64,000 bases of DNA from Pelargonium x hortorum (Eukaryota > Streptophyta > Magnoliopsida > Geraniales > Geraniaceae), in assembly GCA_036897525.1 (NCBI GenBank), contig JAYMTJ010000031.1:39003-103002 (forward strand). Reading direction: 5' to 3'. Positions within the stretch are counted from its first letter, which is position 1. Every line of letters starts with the position of its first letter. The notes beneath the pieces are model-generated. The model made no database searches and had not been told where the DNA came from. It saw only the letters and a program-made list of their open reading frames with translations. A program made the translations under genes and the position numbers. Shown one piece after another: positions 37,681 to 50,827 of the stretch.

Positions 37681-40600
37681 CCTCTGCGCAGTGCTAGCTA
37701 CAACTAAGCCAAGAGGTATGTCCCTTAAGTCAATTTTCCTTCTGCATTGGAAACGAGATCCAGGTCCTTGAGAAGAAGGAATATTCTGTAACAAGAGCTT
37801 GCCTACGTTAGGTAACAAGAGATCGGGCAACTCCCACTATTCCTATGGATTTCCAAGTGCCGGCACTACATAGTATCATAACCTTGATACTACACTTGGG
37901 TATAACTTATCCTATAATTTTGTTAATTCTGAAAAAAGGGTCTAGAGTCGTAGTCGTATAAAATGGATACCTTTTTTACATAACTCCAAGAGCGGGCTCC
38001 CTCACTATAATGATCCATGCACTTTATCTGATGAACTGAGCACCTATTCTAATTAATTTAATAAGGAAAAATATCACTGCGATTAGGCAAAAAACGAACT
38101 TTCTACTTTCATTTCAGAAAAACCATCACTAACGGGAAATCCTGCCAAAACTAAACAAGGATTGTTTAGGGGTTCCGGGAAACAGGATAGGTCCGTATAG
38201 TTAACCTAAGACTGACTAAAGTTTACAGCCTTAATGAAAGATATAAAAGCAATAATAGGGACTGCTTAGCAAGCATACAAACGAATAGTTTTGCCCCTAA
38301 TATTTACTATACAGTCAGTAGTTAACTCTATAAAAGTAAAGGGAATCAAAAAAAAAATTACAATACATTTTACAAGTCTTACTGTATGGATGGAATCTTT
38401 ACTACGTATCAATCTCTTCCTGTGTTACTGCAACAAAAAAATTCTTGACAAGGAGTTCCCTTAGTTGACTTATATTAGTGTTCGGTGGAGAAGAGCTTGA
38501 CTTTCAAGTTGACTTATTTTAGCTTACAGTAAATCTATATTTTCTTCTTAGTAGTTAGGTTTCCTTAGCTAGAGTGTATACCTTTATTTAGTAGTAAGGG
38601 ATTTACTCTTATTAGAGTTTGGGTTACTGAGAAGAGTAGCAGGACTTAGACTTGGTTATAAGGAAAAGAAGGACTTTCAACTGTTTGGTTGACTTTAGAC
38701 TGGGCTTAGTTAGAGTGGTTTCATCATCTACTAGCATCACAGACTTGGACTTTCAATGGACGAAGCGGATTTCCTATCAGAGATTGAGAAAGAAAATCTT
38801 CTACTAAGCGATTAGATAGTATACTGTTTTCAAAAGATTGAAATTGAGCGAAGTTAAAGAGAAGCAGAAGGAATTCTATGTATAGTCATTATACAGTTTA
38901 GTCCGGATTTTGACCATAGGATAGGGCCTATGTCCTAGCAATTCTTTTTTGTCAAGTAAGTACTTCTTTTCTAGCTCTTGCAAGAGTTTCATCATTGTTT
39001 TTAGATTCTACACGAGGGTATTCTCAGTTCTGATATCATCTAACCGGAAATTAAAGAGACCTTAAGCCTGATTAGACCCCAGTCAATTTATTTCACTAGA
39101 TTATATAAGGAGGAGGGACTTACACAAGATCAAAGGACTTCTCACCAAATAGATAAGCCTAGCCAAAATGAAAGGAGTGACCAGGGAAGCCACAAGATAT
39201 TTCCAGGTACGAAGAAAAACTCCAATACAGTCTAAATGTACGCTTTTGATATACTATAGACTTCTATACAAATCACGACGCCAGCCAAACAAGCACGTTC
39301 TTTTTTCTGTTTATTAGCCTTAACTTGTGTTAAAACGGAGACTTTTTTCCTTAATTTAAGAAATTTTTGAGAAAAAAAGGATAGCTTCACATCTCTTCTC
39401 TTATAAATTGTCTCAGAAATTAGATAACTTTAATCAAAGTACAACTAAAATAAAACAAGGGAATACCCGCAATGCAATCTTAGAATCTCCCTTTCTTTCT
39501 TACCAGATTCTATTAAGCGTACTTTTCTATCAAAATAGCGGCTCAGCCATCCAAAAAGGGTTAACTCGAAGAATAAATTATTAATATCTTAAATTTTTAG
39601 TTAGTTTTATTCGCCTTATATCTGTGTTGCACCCTCAAATTGAGTTATCTCTAACTCTAATATTTTAGAAGATGTTCTTCCCGTTTGGTAGTATATATAA
39701 TCCTTTAATAAGTTATAAGGAACGGCCTCATTGACAGGATCCACTGAAGCTGTACGGCCTTTAATTAAAAGTAGAATGCACTTCCTTTTTATCCTTTTTT
39801 TACTGCTATACCAATATGTAACCCTTTTATAAGTTACCCGCTAGAACCTATCTATTTTGCACTTTCTTTTGCACGAAAAGAGTGGTATATTTCTTTCTTT
39901 ATATACGTATTCAAGTCGATTTTCTTTGTAAGTCCCTATAGTAAAAAGTAAAATAAAAAAATCTCTTGTTTTGTGACGCGGAACCACTAGCGCTCTAGAT
40001 TATAGTGAGCTCCCTTTAAAAAAAGCCCTCGTGTAAAAAAATAGTGGATTTAGTCTTAATAAGGGTTCTAGAATATCAGGGTACTTCATTCTTTTTTAAC
40101 TATGAATAAACAATAGATCTTGGAATCTTGGGTCAAATTATTACTTTACTTTATAGGGGAGTACTGCTTGTATTAGATTTGTGTATACAGCTCTTTTCTT
40201 TTTTACTAGAACTCTGATACCTAGTTGGATTTGCTTCATCTTTTGCTATGTAAATTTATAATAAAGATTTCACTAAATATAATTACTTCTTTTCTTATCG
40301 TACTAGGTAGGGCACTTTCTAAATTTATAGAAGCCGGGCGAATTGTTCTAAATAATAAGGAGGTCCCAGATCTAGTTCTCCTTTAAAGTCTTTACCTTTT
40401 TTTTTAAGAAAGGATACTATGTATATTTCTCTTGTTTGTACAGGTAGTTTTTTTAATAATTCGAAAGTGAAATCTAGTTTAATTTAATAAGCAAGGATTT
40501 CCTTACGAGTTCTTTACTTTCTATCTAGTTAAGAGCAGGTCATAGGAGAAACTGGGAATAAAAGAAGCGTTTAGACTAGAGTTCTTCCTTACCTTATGTT

Positions 40601-40916
40601 CTGGGAATCCTAGTAATGGTGCAGCAATAACCCAAACAGAAAGCGCGTAAACCTTAGAAATTCTAGTTGATGCTTTCTAAACTAAAGGGAGTCCTACATT
40701 TGAGTATCTTTTTTTTTGCTTTACAGGGATTTACCTACCAGAAAAGGGGACTTTAGGGCTATCTCATTTTTTCTATTTCGAGGTTTATCAAGTAAAAGAT
40801 TAAGGGGAGTTATAGTCCATAAGAGTGTATACCAGCTGGAAGGCTTAGGTATGGGAGTAGTACAAATACAAAGTAAAGGGTATGAATGTGCTATCTAAAA
40901 TACTATCCTAGAAATC

Positions 40917-40945
40917 CCTCCCTCGCTACGCTCCAGTCAGGGAGG
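40917..40945. repeat. 7-bp GC-rich hairpin
   Basis: CCTCCCT (40917..40923) and AGGGAGG (40939..40945) flank a 15-nt loop containing CGCTACGCTCC. Such CGCTACGCTCC-type hairpins recall short dispersed repeats of some green algal and plant organellar DNAs. It lies just after a 60-codon chance frame (40716..40898), so a terminator role is not supported. Confidence 0.6.
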
Positions 40946-41099
40946 CTAATTACCTCTAATCTATAAAGCGGCCTTCCTCTCTTTGTCAGTAACTACAAGA
41001 ACAATATCTCTATCTCCCTTAAACAAAAAGGGATCTATTATACTAGAAAAACCTAAGTCACTACTATTGTCTACCCACACCCTATGTTTCAATATTTAC

Positions 41100-42060
41100 C
41101 TCTGTAAACTTTGTAATTCATTCCTGAACTTGAACACATCGCCTTTCTCTTGTACTTGAGAATCCAACCTTACTCTCTCTACTCTAAATCTCTCTTGCTT
41201 GTTATAACCACTTTCCGAACCGTGCTAAACCGGTTCTTGAGCTAACTAGAAAATCCACTCAGTTGTACTAATTGTACTCATTCTGGTGCTTGACTGTACC
41301 AATCTTCCTTACCATAGGAACTAGACAGACCTATTTGAACTCTCTAATCCTAGCTAATGGAAATGACACAGACATCTGAAATTACATGCTTGACAATTTC
41401 TTAGTTCTTTTGTAGATAACTCCTTATTCAGGCTTTCCAGTAAGTACATTCCATAGCTGTACCAACTTCCTGGATACCTAATCTTATCCTAATCTTAGAT
41501 TCCTAACTAACTAGAAAGACCTCTTGTTTGATTCTTTCTTCTTATCTTAGGATTGGGAGAGAGAGACTTATAGCTTGCAGAACAGATAACTGCTTGCCTT
41601 CTTGTATGTAACCAGGGTGCTCCTTTCTTAGCTTGTTTGCTAGATATAGATAGGTTATGTTACTCTAGTTTCAATTCGTAGGCTATAGTAGAGTCTTTAT
41701 AATTAAGGGATAATTCCTCATACTCCAAGTAGCTTATCAGGAAAAGAGGAAAGAACCCTAATTAGGAGTACATCCATTTTCCGAGTAACCTTGGTTAATA
41801 CCCGTAAGTATAGTACATACCACACACACTAAAAGCAACATCAACTTCATAATCTTAAACCCTAGAACTGCTTTCACTAAAACTTGACTTATCTTTACAA
41901 AAAACTCTTTACTTCAGCTAAATCTCTAGAAAATCATTACTATCTGAAATTGGGAAACCCCGAAACACTAGGACATCAAGAAAGCAACTCTCCTTTATAT
42001 TGTGTTAAACCCTAGGCTTGACTGCCTTACAACTATAAACTTAGAAGGGATACCAAAGAC
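41100..42060. other. block with fewer homopolymers, related to 34.3 kb block
   Basis: Carries the second copy of the 22-nt word (41147..41168) and the CTTATCTTAGGATTG word related to 35143. Mixed composition with few homopolymers and many CT-rich words (CTTGCTTG, TCTCTCTTGC). No open frame of note. Possibly the same kind of decayed insert as 34.3-35.6 kb. Confidence 0.35.
41147..41168 (+). repeat. 22-nt dispersed repeat, copy 2
   Basis: Identical to 35402..35423, same orientation. Similarity beyond the 22 bases fades quickly on both sides. Confidence 0.8.
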
Positions 42061-44163
42061 AAATACTAAGTCCTCTTGGAATGCCTTTATTTTACGTTGG
42101 CTTTATGTTTATGACCTGTCTCCAGCACCTATTTATAGCACTCAATTCTTCTTACTTGTTTATAGGGAAGGGTGTTAAGTACTTCTCTGTGAAATATAAT
42201 AAATAAATAAAGAGGGTGTGGATCTAGCAATAAAACAAGTTTTAATGGACCTAAAAGGAGATATTGGCGAGCTGAAGGACCCCTATATCCAATTTAGATA
42301 AAACAGAGACTCCGGGTAAAGAAGCTCTGATTAAAGGCTCCTTTTGCTTGTGCGATCCTATTTGACTTTATTCCCCGAGATTCTACAGGACCCCTTTTTT
42401 AGTAGTTAGCTATTCAGAAATTGAAAATGAAGGAGACTAGCTAATGACATAGTCGGTGAAGTTCTAGCTTGAGATTGTAAGGACTGTAGATAACATAATA
42501 ACAGAAGAGGTTCGTTCTATCTTGTTCAAGAAGGAAAACTACCTCCTAAAAAGCTGGAATTTTGAGTTCCGGGATTTCCCAGTTTTCTGTAATGAGTTGT
42601 GTAAATTTGGTGCATGGATGTTAAGTCTTAGTTATGCAATTCCTTATATTTTAGAAAAGTAGCCGCGGCTTGAAGTGAAGTTAGGTTAAATATAAAATAA
42701 AGTTTACACACTTAGAGAATTTAATGGGTTTGAGGAAGGGTAGGGGTTGCCTGTTCCCCGGATTTCTAGTTAACGAGCGAAGTCTTAAACCGGTCAGAGG
42801 GGCCTTGGGCTTCTGCTTTTTTTAAGAAATCCTGCTGAGAGAAGAAGTCCGTCCAAAGCATTTTGAAGGGTTCCTCATTATTAATAAAAACCTAAGCTTT
42901 TATTTACTTTTATCAACTTTTCTTTCTAAGATAGTAGCCCGGGATAGCGGAGAGAAAGGGCGCCCTCTATACTTTTTTCCTTGTTATAAACCGGGTGTTC
43001 TCCCCGTTTTTTAACTATATTAGAATAAACTTTGATGTAGGCTTATTATTTGAACGGGTACTCTCAACTAAGAGAAGCTTTTGTGAATCCTTACCTTTTA
43101 TTTTAGTTAACCGGGATACTTAGTCAGGGTATAGACACAGAGGAGCCCCACTCTCTCGAAGTTTTAGCTAAACCTTTTATAATGTTTTACATAAATTAGA
43201 ATTTTGAGTATAAAATCCAGCCAAAAGAAGAGGTTTAGTTATTTTTTGATGCTAGTCCCGAAACTTATTCTTGAGATTGACTGACTCCTATTCGCATTCG
43301 CATATATGAAGCCTTATAAATAGATCGAGAATCTAGGTTTTAAGTGAAGCCGAGTACCGGTATTCAATACTATGTCAAAGTTTTCCCGCGGTGGAACCCC
43401 AAAGTATTTGCAGTAAACTCTAATTGCCGGTTTTTCTACCTTGCCTAGTTATTTCCAAGATAGCGCCCTACTCGCTGCAGGAGTCATTTCAAAAGGCTTA
43501 GATTTTCCTCTAATTGACTGAAGTTCTTTACCCAATACAGTTTTTTATCCGTGCACCTGCTAGGAAGTTGTTTTTCTGCTCTTGCTCTTTTAGAAGGGCT
43601 TCACTATAACCACACTCTTTCTTATACCCGATGAACTAAACTATGCCACTCCTTATTTGTTTAATACTCTCTCCCTTTAGTTACTAGGTAATAAAATGAG
43701 GGGGGGTGCTCCGACATTTAAGGAGGTTTCCCGTGTCAGTAACACAGGACAAGAGGGATATACCTTAACAACGATAACAATCTATTGCCTATCTATTCTA
43801 CTTTAATTACATCTAACCAAAGTCTTTTAACTCATAAAGTCAAGTTAAGGGAGGTATTATTGTCTCTGTTTTATTTCTTTGGAAGAAAACACCAAAAGCA
43901 GCACATACTTGTTGTAAACGCGTCCTAAGTTACTCGAGCTTTTTTGAATTAAATTAGTAGATAAGAAACCCTCCCGTATAGCTTTAGATATTACAAAGAT
44001 AAACGGCTTAGACGTAGTTTACAGTACGGGGTATTCCTGGGGTTTGTGCAGTTCCTAGATCAGTTAGAGCCTGTGGAGAGTAATAAACGGGTTGAATACT
44101 GTATCCATTTATATAAGGAGTTCCCACAAAAAAAAAGTGAACCTATAATTTACAGAAGAATAA

Positions 44164-44230
44164 GGGCTTCTAGTTTAATGGGTTAACACGTACAGCTCCT
44201 AATGGTTAGGTTCAAGTCGTACTGAGCCCA
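44164..44230 (+). pseudogene. trnI: trnI(CAU) relic
   Basis: Matches plant mitochondrial trnI-CAU closely at the 5' end (GGGCTT, TAGTTTAAT, GGTT, ACGTAC, GCTC) and at the 3' end (TAGGTTC, AAG, ACT, AGCC). The acceptor GGGCTTC pairs with TGAGCCC at 6 of 7 positions. The anticodon loop reads CTCCTAA in place of CTCATAA, so CAT has become CCT. About seven bases between the anticodon arm and the T-arm are gone, and the anticodon and T stems no longer pair. It is a pseudogene of the tRNA whose C34 is normally modified to read AUA codons. Confidence 0.6.
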
Positions 44231-46369
44231 GTAGAGTTAGGGAAAGGTTTATAACACTGAAGCAGAGGATATAAGTTTTCCACTTCAAGAAGGGGCCTTT
44301 CTGGTCGCGTACGAAATATTGATCTCTACAAAAGTTGTATACATTGGAGATCGGAAGGGCTCTTTATACGAACTGGTGCTTGGTTTTTTAGTTATAATAG
44401 TGTTGTACTGAAGGTGTATTCTGTTGCTTGTCGGTCGATGGAGAAGGTGAACTGAACCGAGGAGAAGTTTTAACTGTCTAGTCGATGGAACTGTTAAGTT
44501 AATAAGCAAACAGTCAGTAAACTCTGTAATTATTCCTCCGAACACTCTTACCTTCTTCTTAAACCCAAACTTATAATATGAGTACCAATGCTATAGCTAG
44601 CCAAGCTCTTTAAGTAGGTATCTTTCCCATTTTGACGAAGAATCTCTTATTAATACAAAATCGCAAATCTATATAGTAAGCAAACTCAACTCCTAAACAA
44701 TGAATTAGTGTGAAACAAAGTCCTGTGTTAGAACTCAGTTGATGAAGTTTTTACTAAATAGATTGGCAGAGGTGCTCAAAATACAAAGACTGCTAAGCAA
44801 CAAGTAAGTCAAAAGTTATGGATTGCTTCTACATTCTATAAATCTGACTTATGTTTGTTATTAAAGGGAATTCTTAAGGGGAATGTTTTTTCTTTAGTTA
44901 GTTTCATTTGTATCATTTTTTAATTATAGGAGTAAGTCAAGCTAAAGAAATCCTGAGATTGAAGGTCAAATAGAAAGAAAATTGAAACAAGCTCCAAGAA
45001 CCATCTTTAGCGAACCCCAACTCCTCCAAACAAGGAAAATCTTAATCCTGGTAAGATACACCAATTCAGTAGCTATATCCGATATTCATTTGAAAGAAAA
45101 TAGGTATGTATATCTTTTCTTTTTAATATTGACTTAAAATTTTAATACTAAGGTTTCCTTAGAAAGCAATACAAGTTTATCCAGGAGGGGTTTCTGCTAT
45201 TATTATTATTTATTTGGGAGCAAGGAAAGTCATTATGAGCAGCCGGGAAAGAGTCTAAAGTAATCCGATTCCCTTGTTTCCCAATACTTGAAAAAAGGAA
45301 TAACAGAACTGGAAAGCGATACAGTATGTGTTTACTTCTAGATCAATTTTAGAGGTAAAGCTTCCTGGATCCAGTTAAAATGTTCTTTATTAAGTTATTT
45401 TGAGTTCCAATAAGTAAGTAGAATTGGAATTACTAGTTTAGTTGTGCTTGAGGATAAGCTGGGTTTGTTATATTGACTTCGGTAGAGGAGTATCTTCAAA
45501 GGGTTGAGCTGGGACCTCTTTATTGCTATTAAAACTAATATCTAAAGAAATTTTTATCCTAGCCACGTTTTTAGCTTATACGGATTTTTAATTAAAACTT
45601 GAGTAACGCATGGAATTCCTTAGAGATATCTTTTTATGAAGGAGACCCCATCAGACTAATCTTATTAGGATAACTGTCCCTTTATTACTGAGAAAGTCCC
45701 CCTTTATATCTTAAAAGCCTGTTTCCTTACAAATATCAGGATTTCTATATCTTAGACTTAGAATAGTCCTAATAACTCTCTTACTTTCTCTATTTGATTT
45801 GTTTCGACTAAGCGATCTTTAAGAATTTAGCCGGCTTTTCTATAATTTATAATTTATTGTAAAATGTCAAACTAAATAGGGGTTCCCGTATTATAAAAAC
45901 GTCGTCTACTCTATACTAGCGAAAGCCCCCTAATAGATGCAAAGCCTTAAGAATTCCCTGAAATATTGCAGTCTTCTAGTTTTAATTTTAATAGGAGACT
46001 TGTGTTATAATTTAGTTGCTTACGTTACTCTCAAGACGCCAAGGCTACAGTATATTAAACAAACAGAAAACCATAGATACATCCTTTCGAATTTGAGTTC
46101 GCTAACAACAGCATTATTCCGGTCTCGTAAACCCTTAGCCCAGAGTTACAAGAGTTTACCCTATAAGAAGTCAATTAAATAGAACTCAAAACTCTATCCT
46201 TTTAGCGCCCAAAATGTAGTTGAACGGGAAAGTCTTTGGTATAGGGATTCGGGATTACTTTACTCAAAAGTAGTCCCAGTAGAATTCTTGGGAACCGGTA
46301 CGTTAACATTCTACTAAAGTCCGAGTACTGATTGATGGTTATAACAAGGAAGTTTATTAAAGGCGGGTC

Positions 46370-46386
46370 CGTGGTTCAATTCCGGG
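46370..46386 (+). pseudogene. T-arm scrap of an unidentified tRNA
   Basis: CGTGGTTCAATTCCGGG has a canonical T-loop and a stem with 4 of 5 pairs (one G-U). The flanking bases do not give an acceptor or anticodon arm, and I cannot assign a parent tRNA. The motif GGTTCRANTCC is expected far less than once by chance in this window, which is why it is kept. Confidence 0.3.
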
Positions 46387-48184
46387 CATACAAAAAAAAA
46401 ATTAGGTGCCTTTAGAATCTAGTTGAATTGCTACGCTGTAATAAAGCTGGGTGCCCCGTTTCCCCGAGTTACGACTATGCTATAAGTAAAGGTCAAAACA
46501 GAGTAGACAAGTATAAGGAATAAGATGGCAGGCATTTTATGCTTTTAAGTCCTCGAGTAAAGAAATAGGACAAAACAAGAACCTGAAAACTTACTAATGA
46601 AAGAATCCTGTTCATTACATTCTATCGGCTCAAATAGTAGCTAACTAAAAACACGGATGCATACCCTTACCTCCAAAGCAGCCCGTATTAAATCCTTCAA
46701 AGTATGTTGTAGGCTATACACATTGGGATCCTGCATTATTATACTGCAAATACCGAGAAACCCTAATTTCTCTTTTTTAAATTTAGAAAAAACTAGGATT
46801 CCTTTAAGAAGAACCCACGCAAAGGTCAGATATTAAAAAAACCTTACTAAACCCCAAACTCGTGTTCGCAATGAGATAATAACTTCGGCATTGTTTGATT
46901 TAATCTAGATTCCTTTTCCTTAGCATTCCTAAAAAGATTTTCTTTATTTATAACATTTGTTTTAAGAGGGGAGGGGTGCCCCTTAATTCTTTATCAGGAC
47001 AAGTAATTCATTTCCTCCGGATTCCCAGGGAATTTTTAGAACTTAAGTGCTTTAGAGACCCAACCTGTAATATGATCTAATAGAAATACTGGAAAAACAG
47101 GGGAACTTCTGTCAGAGGTTGACTTTCCTTGTTTGGATAGGGTGCTCTAAATATAGTAACTACGCAGTAGGTAATTCATAATTTTAATATCAAGAGTAAT
47201 ATGTCTAAAACGAGTGGAATTCCTTTTAAGGAGGAGTTTATAACTAGGAATTGAAGGATTCGGACCTAGGTCTGAGAGAAATTAGATTGTGAATTAAGTG
47301 TTTCGTACCCTTTGCTAAAGTTTACCGCTTACCTAGTCGAGATAGAATTCTAAGCCATTTACTATTTATTTTATTCTAGAAAAAGATAAGATTCCCGCTA
47401 GTAAGTCAAAAAAAGCTAATACATTATAGCCACTTTCCTCTCAAACCCAGGCCTAGGTTAGGGTATTTTCCCAATACTAGTTAAGTGTCGTAACAAAACT
47501 TAGCTTCTGCTAAAACAAAGTTCAACCGGGGTTCATCCCATTCTATTACGTACGAACTCCCTATTTCCGCTCTAGTCTAAGGCAACCCTTAAGAACTGGT
47601 TTCTAGTTTTAAGTATGCACAATCCTGGGTTTTTTCGGATTTACAGAAGTAGTTCTTATTAGTGCTTTTGATCCTATAAAAAAAATACCAGAGCTTTTTT
47701 TGTCGAAGTAAATGGAAAAGGAACTGATCCAGTAATAAGCTGCTGTACAAGCAAAGTTAAGAGATATATTTACCAAAGCTAGCAAGCATAAGTTTTTATT
47801 CCAGAAGTTTTTTTAATAAGGAACTTCTCAAAAGCGGGAGCTCCGTTAGAAAAAACGTAATTGAAAATCTTTCTGTTTTTTACGTACAGTGTATATAATT
47901 CAAAATTCTCCCTCATTCTGGAAAGACTTGAATTTAGCTAACTTCTCCCATAGGAATTGAGCACTTTGCTTTAGTTTATACACGATAGGAAAGCTTTCTT
48001 AAAAATACAATCAAAATTGACATGATATCCCAGTTTAAGTTTAGAAAAAAGGTAAGGTACAATCTTCATTTATTTAAAGTTTCTTGGCTAGCGCTTCTCT
48101 TAGCTACAATAAAATAAGCCAGGGAATACAGTTCTCTCTCTTATATTTCTCCTACTGCTGCAGGAACTCCTATGCATATTCATA

Positions 48185-48460
48185 AATCAATCATAAAAGA
48201 GGTATGTATAGATAAATAAGGACTTCTAAGACAAAGACTTATAAACAACAGAACAGGTATACAGAATAAAATTAAGAAAACTATGAACAAGCAAGTGGGT
48301 GTTATAGTGTATGGATGTACTATCATTAAAGTAACTTAACCTCCCTCCGTTATACAGCGGTCAGTTTATCTATACAATATTAGATTTATAGAAGATAAAG
48401 ACAATAGTACTATAGAATAGGTAATAATAACTCTTAAAGGGCTAGAGAAGTCAAAAGAAG
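48185..48460 (+). repeat. repeat family 1, copy F
   Basis: Head with GAACAGGTATACAGAA and ATTAAGAAAACTATG (compare ACTAAGAAAACC in copy C), then TCTATACAATATT (near 48372), shared exactly with the copy at 36.99 kb. A small hairpin (48348..48361) sits between head and tail. Confidence 0.4.
48348..48361. repeat. 5-bp hairpin
   Basis: CCGTT and AGCGG flank ATAC; five pairs including one G-U, preceded by CCTC CCT. Too short to give a function. Confidence 0.5.
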
Positions 48461-49342
48461 TGCTCTGGGGTTATAACCTATGTATTCCTGTGTTAACGTA
48501 CTTTGGTTAATTTAATTAAAGAGGTTTCGAAAAGAACTGAGTGGTTCTAGTATAAATATTAGAAAGTGGGCTATTTACAATAAATAAATAATAGGGATCC
48601 CTTTTCCAATTGATGGTAGTTAGAATAAAAAAGAGAGTGGCGGAGAGATATAAAACTACCTATAGCTTATGTACGGAAAATTTGTGAATTCTATTTTAAG
48701 ATTAGTATGTTTTGCGTTACGCGTCACGAAGAACTGAACTAAGTAGAACTTTAATTTCACTCTGTTTTCTTATTCGGTATATCGCCAATTAAGAGCGCCA
48801 GATAAGTTTATTAATTTAGAATTCTTCTCAAACACTGTTGTGGTACTTGAAAGCCTCTTCGGGATTCTTCTGAATACGAATTCATTCACAGTACTGAGTA
48901 GCTTCTTGTGTCAATTTTTTCTTTACCTATTCTTATTCTCTTCAACTAAAACTGGGAGCAAGAATTTCCTACTCTCATTGATCAGTATTCCTATAACGTA
49001 TTTATAGATAAGGCCCTTGCTTACTACAAAGTATAAAACTAAACTTTTTCATTTTGGCCCATTTGCAGAGTTCCCTATAGCTAGATAACTATTAGAGTTC
49101 CTTCAGGGCTCCACCCGTAGGCAGTACTATTTTGAATCTGTCTAAAATGGCTTCGGTAACTTTATCTAGGAGTAGCCTCCAGAACCCCGTATACCCCTCT
49201 AATTTAGTACAGGGGAAATTTCATAAGGTTTGTTCTCGGAAATCCCTTCCATTTTTTTGTTCTTCTTGGTGTCAATTTAAGCTTTAGCCTAATTTTAGGG
49301 TGCAGTAGCTTTGTAATCTTACTCTTTTTTAATCTGTTTCTT

Positions 49343-49361
49343 CTTGTTCAAGAAGAACAAG
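49343..49361. repeat. 7-bp inverted repeat
   Basis: CTTGTTC (49343..49349), loop AAGAA, GAACAAG (49355..49361). A perfect stem-loop with no adjacent gene. Confidence 0.7.
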
Positions 49362-50827
49362 TTAGAGTTCTGGCTAGGTTACGTCAAACTTTGTTTTTTT
49401 GCTGAATAAAAGTCGGAATCCCTGAAATATCTATGACTTGTATTCTGCGCGTGCTTTACCAAATGTCTGCTACTTACTTCAAAGAGATATCTTGCGCTTT
49501 ACCCAGGGCGACTTAGCTGCGATATTAGTGTACCCCCTTTGAAGTCTTGAGTTTAGAAGGAATAGTCATTTCTTTTACCGGGATGCCTCATACTTCGAGA
49601 AATTTGTCTCCGTGTTCTGTCAGATTTTACCCCTTTAGACTTTAGAGTTGTGCGTGTAGAAAAAACATAGAGGGACTGGACTAAGCAACTGAATAATTCT
49701 GAAACTTGTATTTACTTTACACAGCAAAGAGATTTTATAGCCATTGCCATTATAGGTTTACGAACAAAGTTCTATCTAGTCTTTTTATGTCTAACTTGTT
49801 ACTCCGGGTTAGTTATTATGTATTTTGACTCTAGTTTAATGCCCCCTTACCAGGTATTTGTATAAAACAAGTGTATATTTAGTATCCAAATAATAGGTAT
49901 ACTTCTTTCTAATGTGAAGAAAACCCTCTCAATACTAAACTATTTGAACAAGGGAGAAATTAATAGGCTTCGTAGAAAGACTTATAATTTAAGTTATTGA
50001 TCAGGGAAATTACTTAGGTAGAAGTAATTCGTATACTAAGGATTAAGGCATTGATGATTGGAGTAACCTTTCTTAACTCCAAAAAGGTATAAAAACAGAA
50101 GTTAACTTCGAAACATGTAAAGGGTTCGAATCTCAGAATCTAGTATCAAATTAGCTGTCAGTTGTACATCAAAATAAAATGACAAGAGATCCAAATCTCC
50201 CTTAATAAAAGAAATAGTAGAACTTAAAGAAACCTGAATTATTGCTCTACCTACTGTACTACGGTACGGGATTTCTTTTCTTAAGCTTGCCAATGCTATT
50301 TGAAAGACAGTGGAGCTCTGTATGTACTATCTTAGTCAGTGTAGCGAGTCCTCCTAATTTGAATTTCTAGACGGAACTCTCTGATCTTGTAAGTCGGCAA
50401 ACAAAGGTGTCACATCTAAAAGACTGGAATGTAATGCTCTCATCTAGTCTGTGTAGTCGACGGTACAGATAAAGGAATTGAAGGCACAGAATACTGATTG
50501 GGAAAGAAGGTCTATCTGATTCGGTTTCTCTTCTTACTCTTCAAAGAGAAGAAACAACTTCTCCTTTTTGAAACGTATCTATTTTCAAGTCCATTTCCTT
50601 AATAAGCTAAAGCTCACCTTGGGTCCTCGGAAAAACCGCACTATCTGCTCTACGGAGTAGGTAGGGTATTGCAGGATTGGGGATACATGAGAAATCCTCT
50701 TGTCCTGTACCTAAGTATTAGAACCCTGTACAAGGCTTAACTAATCTGGAAAAAAGCACTTCTTGGGTGTTTTCCTTCCGCGGGTATGGGTCTAGTTTTG
50801 AAAAGAAAAGTTTAGGCGTATGCACTT

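Larger units (their letters stand above)
17581..44163. other. non-coding AT-rich DNA with repeat family 1
   Basis: About 26.6 kb without a supportable gene. It carries five loci of repeat family 1, several short hairpins and tandem repeats, one trnN-like relic and two texture blocks, all listed separately. Open frames of 60 to 83 codons occur on both strands (for example 17569..17820 minus, 19792..20016 plus, 33454..33693 minus) but match no family I recognise and are within chance expectation. No rRNA, intron or known mitochondrial protein fragment is seen. Confidence 0.65.
44231..50827. other. non-coding AT-rich DNA
   Basis: No gene supported. It contains a T-arm scrap (46370), a family 1 copy (48.2 kb), two small hairpins and a frame of 81 codons at 45937..46182 (plus) with no recognisable product. 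A 63-codon frame at 50102..50293 (minus) and a GGGTTCGAATC word near 50122 do not build into anything. Confidence 0.65.

Noticed and set aside
44285-44545. 86-codon minus frame next to the trnI relic
   Set aside because: No family recognised; length within chance.
50102-50140. GGGTTCGAATC near 50122
   Set aside because: T-loop core only, no pairing stem; close to trnfM but on the other strand and unrelated.
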